DNA from: Paramacrobiotus metropolitanus
Lineage: Eukaryota; Tardigrada; Eutardigrada; Parachela; Macrobiotidae
Reading direction: 5' to 3'
Assembly (NCBI RefSeq): GCF_019649055.1
Contig: NW_026570338.1
Coordinates: 186,001-250,000 of the forward strand
Length of the DNA stretch: 64,000 nucleotides
In this document: piece by piece, positions 25,218 to 37,630 of the stretch
Layout: each line of letters starts with the position of its first letter
Position numbering within the stretch: the stretch's first letter is position 1
The notes under the pieces: generated by a model
Database searches by the model: none
Seen by the model: only the letters and a program-made list of their open reading frames with translations
Told to the model about the DNA's origin: nothing
Position numbers and translations under genes: made by a program

Positions 25218-25679
25218 TTATTTGTTAAGCTCTCTTTTATTGGTCTGCTTTGTTTGCTTATAGTTATACCGTAGGAAATCATACCAGGTACCGGCTGCTT
25301 TGCTATACGGCTTACGAACAAGAGATTTAGCGGTTTTTTGGCACTTTACTTGCTTAACAGCTACTTCAATCTGCACCGCATTTAACGCCGCTAGACAGTT
25401 GCTGTGTAAAGGCAAATTAAACAAATTATTAATCAGTGTTTGAAACAATTCGCGTAAAGAATTTTGAATTAACGCCGCGCAAGTCTTTTCGTCAATTCCG
25501 TAGCGCTTCGCGTCATTCCATTCTTTCATTGATTCAGTAGGGAAGTAGATCGATAGGTCAGAGAGATTGATCAAGCAGCAAACACAGAGAACGAGAATTT
25601 CTGGAGTCAGCAGTGCAGTTTCTAAACCGGCAGTATCGAGTCCGGGCGCTCCACCATAAGCCGGTAATATCTCCACCAT
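25218..25679 (-). CDS. Uncharacterised 153-aa single-exon protein
   Basis: An uninterrupted 153-codon frame with an ATG start at 25679, the longest unexplained frame in an otherwise AT-rich region. The protein is not recognised. It has a hydrophobic, Cys-containing helix near residues 28-45 (LVLCVCCLINLSDLS), a predicted helical middle (LIQNSLRELFQTLINNLFN) and a Lys/Asn-rich C-terminus. It starts 77 bp from, and divergent to, receptor guanylate cyclase 1, so the two would share a bidirectional promoter. It could instead be the terminal exon of an unseen gene or a decayed remnant. Confidence 0.45.
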   Translation of the reverse strand: MVEILPAYGGAPGLDTAGLETALLTPEILVLCVCCLINLSDLSIYFPTESMKEWNDAKRYGIDEKTCAALIQNSLRELFQTLINNLFNLPLHSNCLAALNAVQIEVAVKQVKCQKTAKSLVRKPYSKAAGTWYDFLRYNYKQTKQTNKRELNK

Positions 25680-25756
25680 CCGTTGATGCGTCGATCTACG
25701 TTAACCCATTTTGTTTTAATGCTCCTTTCCCAATGTTCTGCCGGTAGAAATAAACA

Positions 25757-28700
25757 ATGCGATTATTAGTCGCTGCTCACCGTAGTAAAAATATTATTAC
25801 TCTGGTGTATTTCATATTTTTATTGCGTATTTCTTACTGTGATGCCAAACTGCCGCGGTTGGTTATCCCCACGGTATTCGCTTATGACAGTGTGCAGCAC
25901 CAGATACCATGGCATATTCGCGGATTCATCCTGGGCGTGGAGGAGCTGCGCGCCAGATTAGCCGGGCGGCTGGAGATTACCCACAAGATCATCTTCGCCA
26001 AGAATGTATCGCAGTGCGCGGACGTTATGGCCCGCGTGGTTACCTGGGCGTCGCAGGTGTTTTATCCGGAAAGGAGTAAAAACAACTCCGTTATTTTCTG
26101 CAGTCCAGGTGAGCCAAGAAATTATTTGGCTAACTGTTGACATGCACGCATTTCTTAAGCCGCAATGTAGTTTTTACAATATCGTCTCTATATATTTCTT
26201 GTTTAAATTTTCTGAAATCTTTAGTACAGTACATACACGTAGCTTTATATGCGTACTATTAATTTTGAATTTTTAGCTTTAGTGCAGTAGTCGTCCATTA
26301 TGGCCGCTTGGCGATGATAACGTCATATTTGCGACCTTGTAAAATTATGTAACATAATGAGTGTTATATTACTAATTAACAGATTTTGGTTTTTGGATTA
26401 ATGTAAGTCACCTTTTACTTTAAAAGCTTTTTTAATAAATTCATAAACATCCACCCTTTATGCAGATATTTCATCTCACACAATTGTGAAAAGCAGGCAT
26501 CCTCCATAATTTTCAATAAAATTTTTCGAAGTTTTAACAGAATATTTTGAAATTTTGTGCGTGCTTTTATGGTCATGTGATACGTACATATAATAATGCG
26601 GCCGTATTATAATTACATTGCGTAAATTCAGGTTGCTTTCAAGAGATATTACAGCTGGGAGCCGTTGCACGAGGTAGGTCGAATTATAAAATCGCTTGTA
26701 CAGTCATTTATCCGGAAACCCCATTCTGATTGTTCTTTCGTTGCGCACCACCAGAATGGAACGCATTGTTCGTAACCACGTAAGTTTTTATTACGTGCAC
26801 TCCCATATTTCCCCTTCCGTGACGAATCTCACATCTTCATCGGCCGCTCCTTAATTAAACAGGCTGGGCAGCAACTACGTGGTGACCCCGACCACCTATC
26901 CGACCATCGTCTCCATGTCCTACCGCCAGCAGCGCTCCTTCGCCGAGTTCCTCATGCGGCTCTTCCACAAGTACGCCTGGCGCACCAGTATGTGGCTGTG
27001 CGACCAGGACCAGACCGTGTCGGCCTTCACCTCCTCCACGTGCTCCAACGCCGGCAAGATGATGCAGGAGAACCACGCCTACGTCACCAATATGATCGAC
27101 TTCAATTCCCGCATGAAGTGGGACGCAGGGGAACTGCTGCAGAAGGTGACGACACTGGCCAGAGGTAAACATGTTGACTAACATACTGAGCAAATATAAA
27201 TAATCCGTTGAATGAACAAATAAGCGGCGCTCTATGGGAAACCAATATCAACAAAACGCGTGTCGATCAATTATATTGGGCCCCGTGCGTTTGTAAATGA
27301 CAGCGTTTATTGACTTTTGCGTACGGTCTTTATTGAACCTGTTGACCTCTAACTGTAACGTCCCTCATTTTTTTTAGTGATTATTTTATCTGCCACGGCT
27401 GATATTGTGAGGAAATTCATGGTAATGACTAATGAGCGTCACGCGATCGTTACACGGACAAGCAACGCATTCGTTACAATAAGAATTTATGGCTTTTCAG
27501 TTGGCGGCTGCCAAGCTCGACATGATTTCCGGTGATTATGTTAGTAACCTTATGATTATCGCTATGTACACATTAAAGTGATTAAACTAAAAGCCAAACA
27601 TGGGAACATTGTATTCGAGAAGGCTTTAAAACGATCTGTTTTTGTATTAATCAGAGGGTATCTACAGATTTTTATTACCGTACAAGAGCTCTCTGAATCT
27701 TTCCTGGAATGGCGATTAAACGATGCCGATGACGCGGTACACAAGTCTGTCAAAACTGCGGTGGAAAAATTAAGAGTTAGCTGTTTTAATCAGGCGTTAA
27801 TCGCGGCGTACCGGGCGTTATTCGTCGTCACCATCCAGAATCCCTTCAACGCCACACAACTAGCCATCTTTAACGAGCGTCTGGCCGCCGTGGAACAATC
27901 CGATTACATACAGGAACTGCTGCGTAACGGCACCATCCGTCCACAAGAACTGCATGACGACACGGTAAACCGGCTTATTAGCGTAATGCGATACCACCCC
28001 GGTAAACACGACCCTGACTCGAGGTGTTTATGCAGAAACCGTACAATATCGTCGGATACGAGGCAATCATCGCGTTAAGCACGGTATGAACGTGGTTTAC
28101 TTTCTTCACATTACGTCATTTCGATTCTGGAAAGTGATGATCAGCAGGTGCTATCCGAAGCGGTGGATGCCGGTGTGTCGCTTAATGATGGGAGGAGTTT
28201 GGCGCGCATGTTCTACAACCGTTATTTTCAAAGCAATTACTCCACGTTCTATGTGGATGCGACGGCGTTACGGGTTTCGCCGATGATTGTGCGGGATTTT
28301 GACATAAACTCCACTTTATTTAAGGTAAAAGCTTAATTTTGCGCTGCTGCTTCTGTGTTATATAATTTTTCTCTGAATTACTCGTAATTAATATCTGAAT
28401 GTTTACAGACGGTTTTAATTGGAGAAGTGCATCCGGAAGGATACAACTTGGTGCCCCTCAACGGAACCACGATCGACTGGGGACCGGCGTTTACGCAGTC
28501 ACCACCCGATGAACCACGCTGTGGATTTCTCAACACACGGGCAATATGTTTCGATAACAGTAGGTGCTGTCTGTTCTCTGTTTAATGAAAAATTTAAAGC
28601 ATTCGGAATGAAACCCCTGAAACGGTGAAAAATGTTACTGCGTATATGGATTTCACGGTCTCGTGTTACCGGCAACAGAAAATTGTAATTATTCCGGTGT

Positions 28701-31519
28701 TTTTCTAGGTCAAAGCCGAACAGCCACAATCGCCGGGGCAGCCGCGGGCGTGAGCGTAACCGTGATTTTAATCGGTGCCGGCGTGGCGATCTGGATTTAC
28801 GGAAGGTGCAACTTTAACCCAGGATTAATTTCCTCCTACTGCAGTATTAAGTGTTAACACTTCCACATTTCGCAGAAGGAAAGAGCTCGACGACAAGTGG
28901 TGGGGGCTGGATCCGGTGCTCTTGAGCGCGGACGATGGAAACAGTTACGACTACATTGAAGAAACGGTCCGGGTCAAGCATGTTTCCAACGTCATTAATG
29001 CTGGATTTAATAACTACGCTGTATGTTTACAGGTAAAAGCGATATCTTTTCGTCCAGGGAGGACATACTTTTACGCCGGAAATAAAGTGTTTCTCCACAT
29101 TGTCCGTGATCCAATTCACCACAGCGGGTCAAAGAGTCACTTGACAATCCTCAACCAAGTGCGCTTATCGTTTATCGACTTTTTCTGATCATTAAAATAT
29201 TAATCGCATCGATATTATTAACAATAATATTTCCTCAACTGCGACTTATGCAGTCTTCGCGCAGTCTCGCATAATAAATTGTGCAGAACTATATGAATAT
29301 TTTAATAAGTACGTAACGCTTATGCGTAATTTTAACTGCTTCTCGCTGAATTCTTATGCTGACTTGTCATAGATGCGAGAACTGAATAATCACGCTAATA
29401 TCAACGCCTTTCTCGGAATCTGGGAGTGTAATCCGGAAAAGACACTCTTAGTGAGCAAGTGTTGCGAAAAAGGAACGCTAGAAAATCTCCTGCAGAATCC
29501 CAGCATCGATATCGACTTATCGATGCAGAAATCCCTCATTTGGGACTTGCTAAAGGTGACGCAACTAGAACGTAATCCATTTATTGGAAGACTGCCTTTC
29601 TTGTAACCCGCGTTTTTGTAGGGTGTGGCTGCTATCCATGCATCGCGTCTGCTGTTCCACGGATCGCTAACGGGTCAAAAATGCTGTATCGATAAGCATT
29701 TTGCCTTAAAGATTTGTGAACTTGGGTATGATCGACTGTACGGCAACATTCAAGCCCTTTCCCGACCGGAGACGACAACCGTTGACGCAGTGTACAGTGC
29801 GCCGGAACTGCAGAGTCGGATGCCGGTTTTCTCGCCCAAAGTCGATATCTTCAGTGTTGGTGTGATTATGGGGGAAATACTGCTGCATCATGATCGGAGC
29901 CAACAGGAATCGCTGGGTCTGCACAGTACAACAGGCAAGTAACTCTTTGGAGCTTGATCTGTGTGCGGGATATCACCAATTTTGATTCTGTTGTAGAGCT
30001 TATTGGTTTAATGATTTCCGGCAAAATTAAAAGCGCCTTAAAGATCTCTTTTCCCGGTCATGACGATCTGCTACAGACCTGCTGGAAGACGGATCCGACC
30101 ATGCGGCCCACTATTCAAAAGGTCATGGCCGCGTATAAGCACTTAGCCGGTCCGGCGCCCACTAATCTCGCCAACATCATTATGCACCGTCTGCAGCGGT
30201 ACAGCGACAACCTGGAAAACGCCGTTGCCGAGCGGATACACGATCTGCGCCGGCAACAAACTATTGTCGATGAACTGCTGTGCCAAGTGATGCCTGAGTA
30301 AGTCACTTTGACTTTGGTTCAAACCAAAGTTTATTTAGATGTAATATATTTTGTCTAAAGAATGATTGTCCGCGAGCTCCGAGCCGGACACACCGTGCAC
30401 CCAGAGTCCTTCGATCTGGTGACCTTGTGCTTCACATCCTTTGATGGATTTGCTCAATTTGTCCAAACGGCGCGACCGCAAAACGTCCTGGAATTCCTGA
30501 ACGAAATGGTGGTGACGTTTGATCGCGCCGTGACGGCGCATGATGTGTACAGGGTGGAGATCACGGGAGACTCCCATGTTGTATGTATTACCGTTGCTAT
30601 TAAAGCTGGCACAACACACTGAATTTACTCGTGACCTTTGGTAGCTTGCCAGCGGAGTGCCTTACCGTAATGGAACCAGCCATGCCGCACAAATCTGTGA
30701 TATTGCTGTGAAGCTCCTGCGTGTGTATTGGGACGGAGCGAAGAATGCTAGCGAACTCCGAGTCCGTGCTGGAGCGCATAGTGGTCCCGTTGTCACCGCT
30801 GTTGTTGGTACCAAGCTTCCAAAATATTCATTGTACGTCCTACGTCTAATGCCGTAGTGCTACATTCTACTTATTTTAATTTTTGGCTTTTTTACAGACT
30901 ATCATTAATTTTTAACGATTCTCTTCGCGTATATGTATTGTAGGGTCATGCAAGTACCTAACACGGCTTATTCTTAATAGGGAACGAATAAATAGGTCTT
31001 TATTACTAGTATAATTTTCCCGTGACTGATTTTCAGAGTCGGAGATACGATTAACACGGCATCGCGGATGATGTCTTCCGGTGCCGGTAAGCAAATGCTT
31101 TGTCCTCATTTGACTGAGGTAGTGCTCTCCAGTAACTAATTCAATTTGCTGGAATTCTACCAAAATGCTTTTGCTCGCAAATGTTTTTCAAGGAACCACT
31201 TCCTTATCAGCTTAAAGTAGAAAATGACGCTGTGGCAAGCGATCGAAACAATATGATCCAGGAATATGTATAACGTGCCGTTATGCATTTCGTTTGATTA
31301 TGTGCTTGTTTCTACAGCGTCCAAACTGCAAATATCGGAAGCTACACATAAAGTTCTGCAGAATTCCAAACACGACGATTATGTTTTGGAACAACGTGGT
31401 ACCACAGAAATCAAGGTTTGATTCGATGCCGGGATTATAACGCAGTCTGTTTTATTAGTTGGTATGTGTTTCAGGGAAAGGGAAGCATGATGACGTATTG
31501 GATATGCCCAGTGCTGTGA
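25757..31519 (+). CDS. Receptor guanylate cyclase 1 with altered cyclase metal site
   Basis: Membrane guanylate cyclase-like receptor with many exons. Order: signal peptide (residues ~1-28); ligand-binding ectodomain of the ANF-receptor type (FAYDSVQHQIPWHIRG, PTIVSMSYRQQRSFAEF, MIDFNSR) to about 28560; membrane helix AGAAAGVSVTVILIGAGVAI at 28728-28800; kinase homology domain at 28900-30100; dimerisation linker DLRRQQTIVDELLCQVMPE near 30240-30300; cyclase domain 30360-31519, ending KGSMMTYWICPVL. The kinase homology domain is a pseudokinase, as in all such receptors (LLFHGSL for HRD, KICELGY for DFG). In the cyclase domain the usual FSDIVGF reads FTSFDGF, so the first metal-binding Asp is Ser. 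The second Asp (EITGDSH), the guanine-recognising Glu before it and the transition-state Asn/Arg (GDTINTASRM) remain. Catalytic output is therefore uncertain. Paralogue at 52703-57916. Confidence 0.9.
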
Positions 31520-31747
31520 CCAGAAAGGATGACAGGACTTAACATAAGATTTCAGAAATTCTTGCCGGCAGCATCGGCTTGTCGCTATACCTTGCTTTGC
31601 ATGGTCTCGTTCGCTGTATTTACAGTAAACTCAAAGTTCTTACGTCAGTTAGGTAGATCGCTTTTTATACAATGCAGAACCGTTAACAAAAACACAATGA
31701 CTGAAGCAGTTGTGGAGGCGCGAAACGTTCACACCAGTAGCAGTGCC

Positions 31748-33060
31748 TTAATTAACCTGGGTGAAATAGTCGTCAATCTGCAGTTCCGCAGCTGTTTTGC
31801 GACTGTCCATATCGAAATATAGACATGATTTGATAAAGCTAAGCAGCAGTTGGTCGAGTTTGTCGTCTCCCAAATCTGGTAGCTTTGGTTTGGCTTTCAG
31901 TCTCGCCACTTGGTAGAGGATATTTTCTTTCGTCTTCAGTTGCTTTCCAAAAGAATACGATCCCTCCCATTCGTTCGTAGCATCTTTGGCTTTCTGCCAC
32001 TGACAAACGACTGGTGCAGCGCCCGTACACAACTGTATCGCCACACAGCCCACACTCCAGATGTCAGTTTTACAGGAAATCGGCGGGGCTTTGGCGATGC
32101 CCTCTAGTGCTGTACAGTCAATCAGCTCGGGAGCTGCATAGCACGGCGTGCAACATGCGTTGTCTGTCTCGCTCTGTTCACCCCCAACGTCATTCAGCAC
32201 GGCGTCGTCTAGGTCGATAATGATGACTTGACGGTGGCCTTCCTGTTTCAGCATCAAATTTGCGGGTTTAATGTCGCAGTGCACCAGTTTAACAGAGGTG
32301 TGTAAAAAATCTAAGCCGGTTAAAAGATCTCGAAGGAACGCTCCAACAGCATCATGCCGAACATGCAATTCTCCATGGTTTCCCGATCCAGTCATCGGTG
32401 GTGTGACGTTCTTTTCCGCCCACATTTTCAGGTCGCCGCCTAAACGAGATAAATCAATGGATTCACTGATGCCACGTCCTGGCACATGTATTCATTGTGC
32501 CACTCTGGCCGGATAGATACTAAAATAATAATATGAGAAGAATACCACAGAACATCCCGTCCCCTGTAGGTCACAAAATATACAAATGTTGCTAAGCGTT
32601 AAGGATCGTAGCCACGGCAGTTGCACTACATTACACAGTACATAAACGTTTAAAATACAGTCTGTACAACGTTAGCTTGTCAGTAAATATTATATTATTC
32701 AGACTAACTGAAATAATGTTTACCTGTATAGTACGGGCTAGCAATACGATAAATCAGTTTGCTATCGAATAGCACCTTGACCTGCTGCAACTCCAGCCCA
32801 AAATATTTTATAACGTTGGAATGATTCCACTGCATCAAGTGCTCAAATTTCTTAGCCATGGTTTCTTTAAAAGTGATCGCATCGATTTTGGAATAACATT
32901 CTTTGATCACAAATTTTTCATCCTGTTTTGGATCATCGTAAGTCACGAAAATTTCCGTATGCGGTCTTGTGGCTGATCTGCGCTTGCAGTCTAATTTTGC
33001 CATTACCGTGCGGGAAAAGGCATCATGTGGGAAAAGCGGCTCCCAGTGTGTTGAGCTCAT
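31748..33060 (-). CDS. Atypical protein kinase, single domain
   Basis: Two exons, 32724-33060 and 31748-32478 (acceptor inferred: it is the only in-frame choice after an upstream stop). Visible kinase landmarks are FVIKECY (ATP-binding Lys), LVHCDIKPANLML (catalytic Asp and Asn kept, HRD changed to HCD), IIIDLDDAV (DFG changed to DLD), CYAAPEL (APE) and KTDIWSVGC (subdomain IX). A Gly-rich loop is not clear. It may be an active Ser/Thr kinase with a non-standard DFG. The same DLD is found in the second domain of the kinase gene at 46744-49315, which suggests a common local origin. Substrate unknown. It lies tail-to-tail with guanylate cyclase 1, 229 bp away. Confidence 0.85.
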
Positions 33061-33417
33061 TTCGCAGTGTTAAACGATGCAGAACTTCGACACTGCTTTT
33101 TTTCTACCAGTAGGCTGAGGAATGTATTAGCTTAGCTTCTACTCAGCTGTAGAAGACTCGAATGTGCAGAAATTTGCATTGTAAGCGAAATGCGAGCACG
33201 TACGATTGTACTCAAAGTAACTATAACCGATTTGAACATGTCACTGTCCGTATACCGGAAGGCACTTTGCTACGACTATCTTCTGATCTTTCCTTGTTTG
33301 CTTATGCATAAAAGCTTCTACGGATTAGAGTATTATCTAATCACCGAATGTTTAGTTAGTCCAACGTCCGCCGGCAGAAGAATTAAATGCCGGTACGGCA
33401 TGCAATTATTACAGTTC

Positions 33418-33740
33418 GTCAGCTACTGACCGCCTCGGCAAAACACTGACGCGCCACTTCGGGGAGCTTTGGTGAAAAAAGTAAAAGGCCTGTATTCATT
33501 CTGCAAACAGGGCAATGTGCTTTCCCAAAGGCCAGATTTCAACACCGGATGAAGAAATTTCGCCGGTTTCCGAAAGGATGTCACCTGGTCTTCCAGAGCA
33601 AAATACCGCGCGTCATAAACTTGGGCCATTTCCAGCAGAATTTGCCCGGGATGCCAGATGTTGCCCATCGGCAGGAATGCGTTTGAATACTCAGCTACTT
33701 CGGGAACAAACCAATACCGAGGATGCTGACTCACATTATC
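33418..33740 (-). pseudogene. Kinase-domain fragment with frameshift
   Basis: A fragment related to the fourth pseudokinase domain of the gene at 39981-46249. Compare HPRYWFVPE with HPPYWFAPE, FLPMGNIWHPGQILLEMAQVY with FLPMTNIWHFGHILLEMAQVY, then LPCLQNEYRPF with LPFMEKGYKPY. After the T run near 33474 the frame shifts: the homologous SPKL..QCFAE continues in another frame to about 33418. There is no upstream N-lobe and no start. It is a partial, decayed duplicate lying between the single-domain kinase and a retrotransposon remnant. Confidence 0.75.
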
Positions 33741-33984
33741 CCAACGAAAAGTTTATCCAGTTTTACCTAAACCAAGGCGCGACAAAAGTTGAGTACGTCG
33801 TCGGCACAAGCTCTTTTTCCGTTAACGCATGTCGCGGCACTGTTGCAACTCACGTGGTTTACCAGTGTACCAATTGTCTGCTCCGTACCACAGATTTCAG
33901 AAACGGGAACTCGCCGTCTCACTCCTCAAACCGATAATGTACGTATTTTAATTGTAATATACAAAACCGGCAACATCGAAGCAA

Positions 33985-34290
33985 GCGGGAGCAGCCGCGG
34001 CGCGCGCAGAGCAGGATAAAGTGGCGAAGTATCGGGAACCCACCCGAGATTACCTGTTCCGTGCATTTGGCGTCGAAACACTCGGACCACTCGGACCGGA
34101 CGCATCTCATTTGGTCACCGAAGTCGGGAAGATGATACATCAGGAAACAGGCGAGGTACGGGCGACGGAGTTTTTGCGCCAACGGATCAGCATTGACGGA
34201 ACGCGGCCTCTGTCATGGGAACAGCACCAGCATCGGCCAACTTAGACGAAATATTCTGTGTGATTAGGCCGCCCATTTCCGTAGTCGGCT
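33985..34290 (+). mobile_element. 3' remnant of a non-LTR retrotransposon ORF2
   Basis: The frame from about 33985 reads ARAEQDKVAKY, FRAFGVETLGPLGPDA, TGEVRATEFLRQRIS; after a frame slip near 34198 it continues NAASVMGTAPAS. This order is typical of the extreme C-terminus of reverse-transcriptase polyproteins of RTE/Jockey-like elements (AVETLGVWGPEA..FLRQRLS..QRGNAAS). Recognition rests on recalled pattern, not a search. No reverse transcriptase or endonuclease domain is present, so it is a 5'-truncated dead copy. Confidence 0.55.
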
Positions 34291-35506
34291 GAGGCTGTGT
34301 ATTCAGTACAATTCTTTCACTTTTATGGAAACTTGTGACTGTATTGTAGCGCCAAGTTTTCGTGCATGTACAGTGCAGGGTAGCAGTACATTACTTGAAG
34401 GTAATGGTAGGTTAGATGAAATCGCGGTTGAGTTTATGTTTAAATAATGAAGATTTAGCTGCAGTAGTTAGATAGAACCTTTTAAAACGGTCTACTACAA
34501 AACCGAAGCTACGTACGCTCTAACCAGGTAGATGGGTAACCGAAAAAGAATAGCCATGCAAAATCTTCCGACAGGTGGAATTTTTTTATTACAACTTTCA
34601 ACGATCGAGATCCTAGTATCGCCTGTAGCGTGCACCCTTTCCGTATGTACACGTAAAAATAATTACGTCATCGCAATTTGCTGTTTACCGAATCTGGCCC
34701 GAAAATCGATACTTTATTATTAATTTGAAAAAGATTCCAAGTTGAAGTCGATATGGGTATTGTTGTTAAACATATCCGGTTTCCGGGCGGTGACACTGTC
34801 AGTCTTGATGTTCTGGCACCCGCCGTTACGGCACGATCTCCTGCACGTACCGCGGTGTGTACTTACGCTGCGCGTTTGTAGTAAGTAGTACGTGTTGGTG
34901 TGACCGCACCCGCTTGATGCGCCATTAAATTTCATATTGATGCCTGCGCTGTGACTCACGCACATCCATTACTGTTCTCGCTAGATTGGCTGCGGTTTGC
35001 GCCACGTGGTGCGCGTGGCGTGATTCGGAACCATCTCATACAGGATTTGCGGCCTGCATTCTGCGATCGCTGACCAGTTATTTATGTTCAGGCCCTTCAT
35101 GCTTTAGCCCGCTGGGGACTGCAGCAATACATTCTTCTTGCGACGAGGAATTCTGATACTGTAGCTTATAATAGTAAGTACTAAGTATTTGCGATGAGAG
35201 TGGACTTGAATGTTGTAGCTGTTGAATGTGCTAGACAAACTAAGTACTGGTTTTAATTCTGGCCGTGGATTAGGAAGTTTGGGGCCTAAAGTTACGATTC
35301 CCAAAGTGAATGTACTAAAGTACTTGACGACAGAACGTTGATTGTACGATGGTTAGGCAGTTAATATGTTTTAAGTGTTCATATTAGTTATAACACTCCT
35401 TAAAGCGTATTTTTACCCATTTATTTTTAATTAGATCTAAAGCATTGTGTTTCTCGAATTCATAGGTTCGGTAGGAAAATACGCGTAAAGTTCGAAGCTG
35501 TCCATA
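34291..35506. other. Intergenic upstream of the F-box gene
   Basis: 1.2 kb without a supported gene. Small frames (34532-34723, 35104-35304) show no domain. It should contain the F-box gene promoter; no TATA box could be assigned. Confidence 0.5.
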
Positions 35507-37630
35507 ATGGCCCCAGGAACCCACCTATGGAACAGTGTAGACGTGATGGGCGACGACGGTCTTTTGCATTGTGGACGTGTGGTAGACGTGACGGATGAAG
35601 GCTTATTCATCGACTTTCTCTGCTCAAATCGCCGACGTGAATTCACCCCTTTTGACCGGGCTTTCCTTCATGATGGTCGGCTGTACCTGAACCGAAACGA
35701 TTTGGCCCAGACACATGCCACGTTTGGGCGCACTGTAGAAGTCCTGCTGCGTGACAGTGCATCTGGCGCCTGGACGTGGTTCCCCGGCGAACTTGTCGAT
35801 CGGCCTCGCGACAAAACACACACCGACTACCGTGTGGTCCTTCTCCACCGCGGCACACCGCAGGAGTATATGGATGTGGTTCCCGTTCCGCGTATTCGTC
35901 GGAAGGTGTCCGCTGAGGGACGAAAGAAGGTCGGGAGCAAATATCGCAAAACAACCGTGGATTTGACCAAGAAGATCGTGGACAGATGGACGTTTGTTAA
36001 ACGGCGGTCGGAAGATCTTTCCGCAGCATGGATTACAACGCAGCGGAATACAGTGATGCATTTCCGTCCCCAGAACTCTGCCCGTGCGGTGTGCGTGGGC
36101 GTTGAGGACGGCTGTGCGGTCTACATTCAACGTCGATCCGACGCTGGAGATGAATCCGACGATATTCATGCGCGAAAAGAACTGGTAAGAAGCATTGAAA
36201 GTGGCAATACAATATAGCCATCAAATAAAATATAATATAGTCATCAAAATTGCAAACTCCGACACACTCCGACATAGTTTACAATTAAATTTTGTGATTA
36301 TTTATTATTTGTATTATTGCAACTACAGTAACCACTTAAACTTAAATACTGTGAAGAAACAGAATATCTGTCCTTCAACGTGGGTTAAAATGTAATGTAT
36401 TTAACTGAGCCGCAGCATTTCCCTTAGTAACAACCAACCTAAAACGTTTGAGCGATAGAATGCTCTTTTGCGGTGATTCATGTTTACCACTGTCGATATG
36501 TTGTGTTGTTATTTTGCAGAACAGTCTTAGGAAATTTCACACCGCGCTGTTGCGCTCCCTTAAGCCAGAGCCGTTAGTCCCCATTTCCATTTCAGCCATA
36601 GATGAACGCGCTCTGTTGCTGCCGGAGTTGTGGACGGACGTTTTCTCGAATCTGGACACTGTAACGCAAACCCGACTGCGTCCCGTGTGCGCCATGTGGG
36701 AAGTCATCCTGAGTTCTGTGGATCTGAGGCCCAACGTTGTTTTCGACACAGCGGCATTGAGTAAGGCGGATATGGATGGGTGTCCAACATCAGCGTATTT
36801 TATGGCCTCAGTTCTGTTCAAGTGTCTCTCGGCATCCACTAAGCACGTTGCCGTGGTTGACCGACGACGTCAGACCAGCAGAATTCAGAATTTGCAGATT
36901 ATGGAAGTGTTTGATCTTCTGAGCTACTTGACTGCACAGCTCCATCCCGGCATCCAGTTAAAATGCGTCCATTTGTTCGGATTGAAGCACTGTTTGCAGA
37001 GTTGTGCGTGTTACGCTCATCCGAATTCCGAATGCGGACTTCATCAGCCCAGTAACATTTCCAGCAGTTTCGTCAATAAAGCTTCTGCCAACATTATCCT
37101 GGCTTGTCGGAATCTTCCATGTGATAATATTCAGCTGATTAAATGCACCATCACACTGGAATGCCATGTTTTCCCTGCGTTGTACGGGCCGTGTGTTCCA
37201 CTAAGCTGGAGGTGTCTTCGCAGCTATCGACAACGCTTTACTGGCGATCTCGGCGGCGCTCTGTGGAGCGCGTTGGAAGCAGGCTTGACAGTGCCCAGTG
37301 GCACGGAATTAGCCCGCTTGGCCAACTGGTTAGATCCCCTTCGAGCACACGTCCAGTCAACGGGTCGAGATAAAGAGTATTCAGCCATCGTTGGCAAGGT
37401 AAGCAAGCCTGCGCCGACCGACGCTCCAGGCGAGCACAGAAATCCTTCACGGAAACATGGTCATTGTGTTGCAGGTATTGTGTGCGATGCAGACGGCGGA
37501 TCCACGTCCATCGCTGCATTACCGCGGGCAGAAGTGGTGTGTGGATGGTCTACAGGGTCTGGAGCTGGAGAAACTGTCACGGGTGGCGCTGCGTTCCTTG
37601 ATTAAGCTGATGAACGGTCTGCCCAGCTGA
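35507..37630 (+). CDS. F-box protein with N-terminal Tudor/Agenet-like region
   Basis: Three exons (35507-36184, 36520-37398, 37475-37630), all in phase 0, giving 570 aa. Residues ~5-125 (WNSVDVMGDDGLLHCGRVVD, FIDFLC, WFPGELVDRP, YRVVLLHRG) look like one or two small beta-barrel repeats of the Tudor/Agenet kind; this is a resemblance, not a proven domain. An F-box follows at ~260-300 (LLLPELWTDVFSNLDTVTQT), which would bind SKP1 in an SCF ubiquitin ligase. The C-terminal ~280 aa presumably bind the substrate and carry the block RQRFTGDLGGALWSALE. Exon 3 (VLCAMQTADPRP..., ending LMNGLPS) is recognisably shared with a broken copy at 63409-64000, so the family is multi-copy. Confidence 0.8.

Noticed and set aside
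32271-32516. Plus-strand 81-codon frame
   Set aside because: Antisense to exon 2 of the single-domain kinase.
35624-36169. Minus-strand 181-codon frame
   Set aside because: Shadow of the long first exon of the F-box gene.
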